Source: Meconema thalassinum (Eukaryota; Arthropoda; Insecta; Orthoptera; Tettigoniidae). Taken from it: a stretch of DNA of 64,000 nt. Every line of letters starts with the position of its first letter. Positions within the stretch are counted from its first letter, which is position 1. Positions 61,167-64,000 of this stretch are shown one piece after another. Below the pieces are notes generated by a model. That model ran no database searches and was not told where the DNA came from. It worked only from the letters and a program-made list of their open reading frames with translations. The translations under genes were made by a program, and so were the position numbers. The stretch is taken from NCBI GenBank assembly GCA_946902985.2, contig OX336397.1, forward strand, positions 152,823,890 through 152,887,889. Direction: 5' to 3'.

Positions 61167-61638
61167 GGAGTGGAACAACTAGGTCATCTGCTCTTGATAT
61201 GCAAAGAGGTAGTATTGCAAGAGGATCAAAATGACTAAATAGTAATAAAAATAAGTTTTTATGCCTATAAAACCATTGCGGCTTCCCCAGTTTTTGAAAA
61301 CAACAGTGAATGGACATTGCTATAAAAAGATATATACAACAAGCCTTGTTTTTGAAAACTACAACAGACTATTGTAAAGAGAGAAAGAGTTGTATTCAGT
61401 GTGCATCTATTGTTATAATCATGTATACTCTGCAATGTTAAATATTCTAACTTTGTATAAAATAAAACAGCATTGTAAAATCATTTTGCATTTATTCACA
61501 AACTTCATATACATTTTTTTTGGTTTCATGATAATATTTTCAAAGACAACACTAAACACCATAACATTATTATTCTATACACATATTTTTCTTTATGTCC
61601 ATTGTCATCACTTATATTTTCCATTATTATTTTTTAAT

Positions 61639-61914
61639 TTAATTAAAACGGACCAAGCACCTATTGTTTTTAAAACCTTCATAAATTAAGTGTATAGGTT
61701 GCACAGCATTATTCACTTCATCGAAAACACTCTCCGTCATATCATTAAACCGTGTAGGCAGAAATGTCTCAAAATTTTCGCATACACAAAGTACACGATC
61801 TGCTGTTTTCAATTTCCGAATCTTGATAATCCGGAATGGAATATGCGTTGGCAATTCGCTGAGCTTCTTTGTCTCTAAGCCACATGCTTGTCCCTCAGCA
61901 TTCAGAACATTCAT
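61639..61914 (-). CDS. Small conserved protein beside IAP, right arm
   Basis: 91 codons from the ATG at 61914, intact here and broken in the left arm. The sequence features are IPFRIIKIRKLKTADRVLC, a CENFETFLPTRF core, and a C-terminal LIYEGFKNNRCLVRF. The order 'I..I...KT.yG.rVl....  fLP.Rf' resembles small insect proteins I have seen near mobile elements and would suit a beta-rich (OB-like) single-strand DNA binder, but that is a guess. It follows the IAP in the same direction. The left copy has Tyr-Gly before DRV, so the right may have lost six bases. Confidence 0.55.
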   Translation of the reverse strand: MNVLNAEGQACGLETKKLSELPTHIPFRIIKIRKLKTADRVLCVCENFETFLPTRFNDMTESVFDEVNNAVQPIHLIYEGFKNNRCLVRFN

Positions 61915-62022
61915 TGTAGTAGTCTATAAACAAAGGAAAAGCATATCTATTACACTCTAAAAAAGCTTGTAATAATATTGTGCATATAGGAATTTTGCGC
62001 TATGCATTGCTAATAAATTATA

Positions 62023-63113
62023 CTATGTATGCAAGAAATGCCCTAACTGTAGCAGATACTACTTTTCTGCATATAGCACAAGTGTTAAATTCTAATGCAC
62101 ACTTGACACTGGCTATCATGTGTCACAAAGCAATAATACAACACCTACTTTTTCTTGATAACAAATTTTACTTAATTGATGGTCACACTTTTGTATCTGT
62201 TCGTGAAAGAAGTCTTGTTTTTCAGCCTCGTGTATTTGCTCCGCGTGTTCTAACTCTAAAGGCACTTTTATCTCTTGTGCTGCAATCACGTTTTCTTTAC
62301 GAATAGTGTTCACATATTCTTGACCTTTAAGCAACAGCATGTATTTACAGTTAGGTAACCAACGAGCGTGTTCCACTAAAGGGTCATCAGTTATTTGCCA
62401 ATCCTTTAAAGCAAATCCACAATCAAAACATATTGTTTTATCCCCTTCACCAGTATAAAGAATCCAGCTTCACTAGGCTGTTTTGTAAGGTGTTTAAATA
62501 TTAATGGCCAAACATTCTTATAAGATTCTAAACGTTTTTCAACAGACCTGTACTCTGGGTGTGCTAGTGCTTTAGTCTAGGAAACTCCCAATGTTTCGAA
62601 AGCACATGCCCATTCACCTCTGTCTATGGCATATGGACCACATATATCGACACTACCGTTGGCTGGTAATACATCATCATTATTATTATTTATTTGTGAT
62701 TCAGCAAAGTAAGTAGTGGCCAATAGCCTTGTGGTTCGGTAAAATGGATACACGGGTATGTTACCCACTTGTTTTCCAAGAATGTAAGGACAACAAGGAG
62801 GGTAAAATGGATACACGGGCATGTTGCCCACTTGTTTTCCAAGCATGTAAGGACAACAAGGAGACCATCGCAAATGGTCTCTAAAGGGGTCATCTCCTTC
62901 TTCCCAGTGTGAAAGTTCAATACAAAAAAAACACACAGCACACAACATCTTCTCGGTTCAAGTAATAGAAGCCAGCTCCAGCAAGTTTTATGTGCCGACA
63001 AAAAGCCTACAGGCCAGGATTCAAATGTTAACCAAAGATCGTTTTCCGGTTTTAAAATTTAACCCACTTGGTAAACCGACTTGCTCACTTGTTGTTTTTT
63101 GTACTAATGCCAT
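62023..63113 (-). pseudogene. Inhibitor of apoptosis (BIR-BIR-RING), right arm, several breaks
   Basis: The ATG is at 63111-63113. A base gained near 63053 shifts the frame after about 20 codons. BIR1 (62577-62948) keeps the zinc His that the left arm lost (DPFRDHLRW), but carries an in-frame 63-bp tandem duplication of the CCPYMLGKQVG segment (near 62738-62866). BIR2 ends in the frame 62116-62376 with VEHARWLPNCKYM. The RING is damaged: the first Cys is Ser (LSKIC) and CLPCGH reads LLCDT before a stop. The right copy is thus broken in different places from the left. Confidence 0.85.
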
Positions 63114-63317
63114 GTGTTATAATAAAACTTTTTTATTGCAAGTTATTAACGTTGCACAAGAGCACATAGTATTTTAAAGCACAATGTATTCTTAAAGATG
63201 GTATATTGGCTTTCACGGCCGGTGAAAGCCAATATACCATCTTTTTGGAAGCCTTCATAGGGAGGTTAAGGCTGCTTGAACTTTTAGTTCTCGTAGTCAA
63301 GTGGTGCAGTTGCACCT

Positions 63318-63349
63318 TATATAAAGGGAGGTGGCGCGCAGTTCGTCAC
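63318..63349 (+). promoter_or_regulatory. Possible TATA and initiator just before the hammerhead
   Basis: TATATAAA at 63318-63325 is followed about 30 bp later by TCACTC (63346), a fair initiator. A transcript from there would begin a few bases ahead of the hammerhead's first helix (63353). Promoters in the terminal repeats of retroelements are common; activity here is unproven. Confidence 0.3.
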
Positions 63350-63352
63350 TCC

Positions 63353-63424
63353 TGTGGGGGTCCGGGCAGGGACACCAAGAGCCCGCCGATGAGCCTAGCT
63401 TGGTGTCCTAGGCGAAACCCCACA
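63353..63424 (+). ncRNA. Hammerhead ribozyme fold, type III topology
   Basis: Helix III TGT-G-GGGGT (63353-63361) pairs with ACCCCACA (63417-63424) with one bulged G. C at 63362 is the cleavage base. Helix I is CGGGC/GCCCG (63363-63367/63381-63385), helix II GCCTAG/CTAGGC (63393-63398/63408-63413). Core strands are CCGATGA (63386-63392) and GAA (63414-63416). The only change from the standard CUGAUGA core is U4 to C. Loop I (GACACCAAG) and loop II (CTTGGTGTC) are complementary over 9 bases, matching the known contact site between these loops. With U4C, self-cleavage may be weak or lost. Confidence 0.55.
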
Positions 63425-63722
63425 CAAGACACGGCACAAACCTAGAAGAATTGCTGAGTTACAATGGTTACAATGTATTCTTGTTCACTGTCTGTTCACG
63501 GCGCATGACCACATCTAAAAACAATCAAAATATCCCATCACTCAATCAAACAAACAAACAAACAATCAATACTTGTAAATAAAACTTGAACGTTAATTGA
63601 CATTAAATGAAAAAAAAACCTCCATCAAAAATATTTCAAAATAAACTGTATGTCGGCACTACCAGTAACCCAGGCAATTTTTTTTATAAAGCTGCAGTGA
63701 TTTACATCCCCTCTTTAAACAA

Positions 63723-64000
63723 TATACAGGGTGTTACAGAAAGGTACGGCCAAACTTTCAGGAAACATTCCTCACACACAAAGAAAGAAAATATGATATG
63801 TGGACATGTGTCCGGAAACGCTTAATTTCCATGATAGAGCTCATTTTATTACTTCTCTTCAAATCACATTAATCATGGAATGGAAACACACAGCAACAGA
63901 ACGTACCAGCGTGACTTCAAACACTTTGTTACAGGAAATGTTCAAAATGTCCTCCGTTAGCGAGGATACATGCATCCACCCTCCGTCGCATAGAATCCCT
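63723..64000 (-). mobile_element. mariner/Tc1-like transposon, 3' part, cut by window end
   Basis: Begins at TA (63723-63726) with ACAGGGTGTTACAGAAAGG, an end I know from mariner-like elements in insects. It abuts the outer end of the right arm. The transposase tail runs from 64000 to a TAA at 63929-63931. Confidence 0.75.
63929..64000 (-). CDS. mariner/Tc1-like transposase, C-terminal 23 codons
   Basis: The last codons read RDSMRRRVDACILANGGHFE before HFL and a stop, without a break. This matches the C-terminus I recall for a widespread insect mariner-like transposase (IS630/Tc1/mariner, DDE/D type). Only this tail is in the window, so catalytic residues cannot be judged. The long untranslated part up to the inverted end at 63727 is typical. 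Confidence 0.65.
   Translation of the reverse strand, partial: RDSMRRRVDACILANGGHFEHFL

Larger units (their letters stand above)
63181..63482 (+). mobile_element. 276-bp retroposon with hairpin head and hammerhead fold
   Basis: ACAATGTATTCTT is repeated at 63181-63193 and 63470-63482, and the left arm has the empty site (near 54547-54562). The insert (63194-63469) begins with a perfect 23-bp stem around GGCCG (AAAGATGGTATATTGGC ... GCCAATATACCATC), has a TATATAAA, and then the hammerhead-like fold. The head segment CTTTCACGGCC also occurs at the outer end of the Penelope element (about 36291-36304, reverse), so this may be a fragment of a Penelope terminal repeat. No protein is encoded. Confidence 0.8.
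54318..63722. mobile_element. 9.4-kb palindromic (foldback) element with IAP and FLYWCH genes
   Basis: Left arm 54318-58762 and right arm 58812-63722 are imperfect inverted copies around a 49-bp loop; the inner ends are ACTAAAATTGGTAAAAAAT and its complement. From the outside inward each arm holds an IAP gene and a small ORF pointing inward, two FLYWCH genes pointing outward, a GTGTTGGCTTTT minisatellite and TTAGG blocks. The right arm has gained a 276-bp and a 52-bp insertion with target duplications, and has 61 bp near 58880 that the left lacks. Many scattered substitutions separate the arms, so the inversion is not recent. FLYWCH domains and foldback termini are reported for the Phantom branch of Mutator-like transposons; no transposase core is seen here, so the assignment is inference. 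Confidence 0.85.

Noticed and set aside
54318..63722. Assembly artefact from a folded read
   Set aside because: The arms differ by many substitutions, separate frameshifts and arm-specific insertions with target duplications, which a read artefact would not produce.

Overview
The window is repeat-rich nuclear DNA from an insect. Support: clusters of TTAGG telomere-type repeats, several tRNA-derived SINE families, Penelope, Helitron, piggyBac and mariner insertions, and small exons with canonical GT..AG borders. From memory, several SINE and repeat motifs (42.1-43.4 kb, 50.3 kb) resemble ones I associate with orthopterans such as katydids; I could not check this, so the order is tentative. There are no bacterial operons, rRNA or recognisable functional tRNA genes.

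Layout. 1-18793: one satellite array of about 208 monomers of 90 bp, cut by the window edge, with higher-order duplications. 18.8-25 kb: a TIR element beside the satellite, then four small phase-compatible exons of what looks like the N-terminus of a C2H2 zinc-finger-type gene, with SINEs in its introns. 25.6-26.2 kb: a piggyBac-type MITE with TTAA ends. 27-41.6 kb: a nest of Helitrons. Two copies of one Helitron (27863-30234 and 32299-39412) match once their insertions are removed: a SINE in the first; a Penelope-like retroelement and a second Helitron in the second. A further copy of that second Helitron follows at 39413-41597. 41.6-50.2 kb: SINE fragments, short tandem duplications and AT-rich DNA with no gene I recognise. 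50.2-52.2 kb (minus): a broken transposase gene resembling RAG1/Transib, interrupted by a 59-bp retroposon with a 12-bp target duplication. 53.4-54.05 kb: a weak three-exon candidate.

54318-63722 is the most unusual part: an imperfect palindrome with arms of about 4.4 and 4.9 kb and a 49-bp loop. Each arm carries an inhibitor-of-apoptosis gene (two BIRs and a RING), a small conserved ORF, two FLYWCH zinc-finger genes, and blocks of TTAGG repeats near the centre. The arms have decayed independently, so most genes are broken in at least one arm. The architecture (FLYWCH plus foldback ends) recalls the Phantom group of Mutator-like elements, but no transposase is visible. The right arm holds a 276-bp insertion that begins with a near-perfect hairpin and ends with a near-canonical hammerhead ribozyme fold whose loops I and II are complementary over 9 bases. 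A mariner-like transposon abuts the palindrome and runs off the window end.
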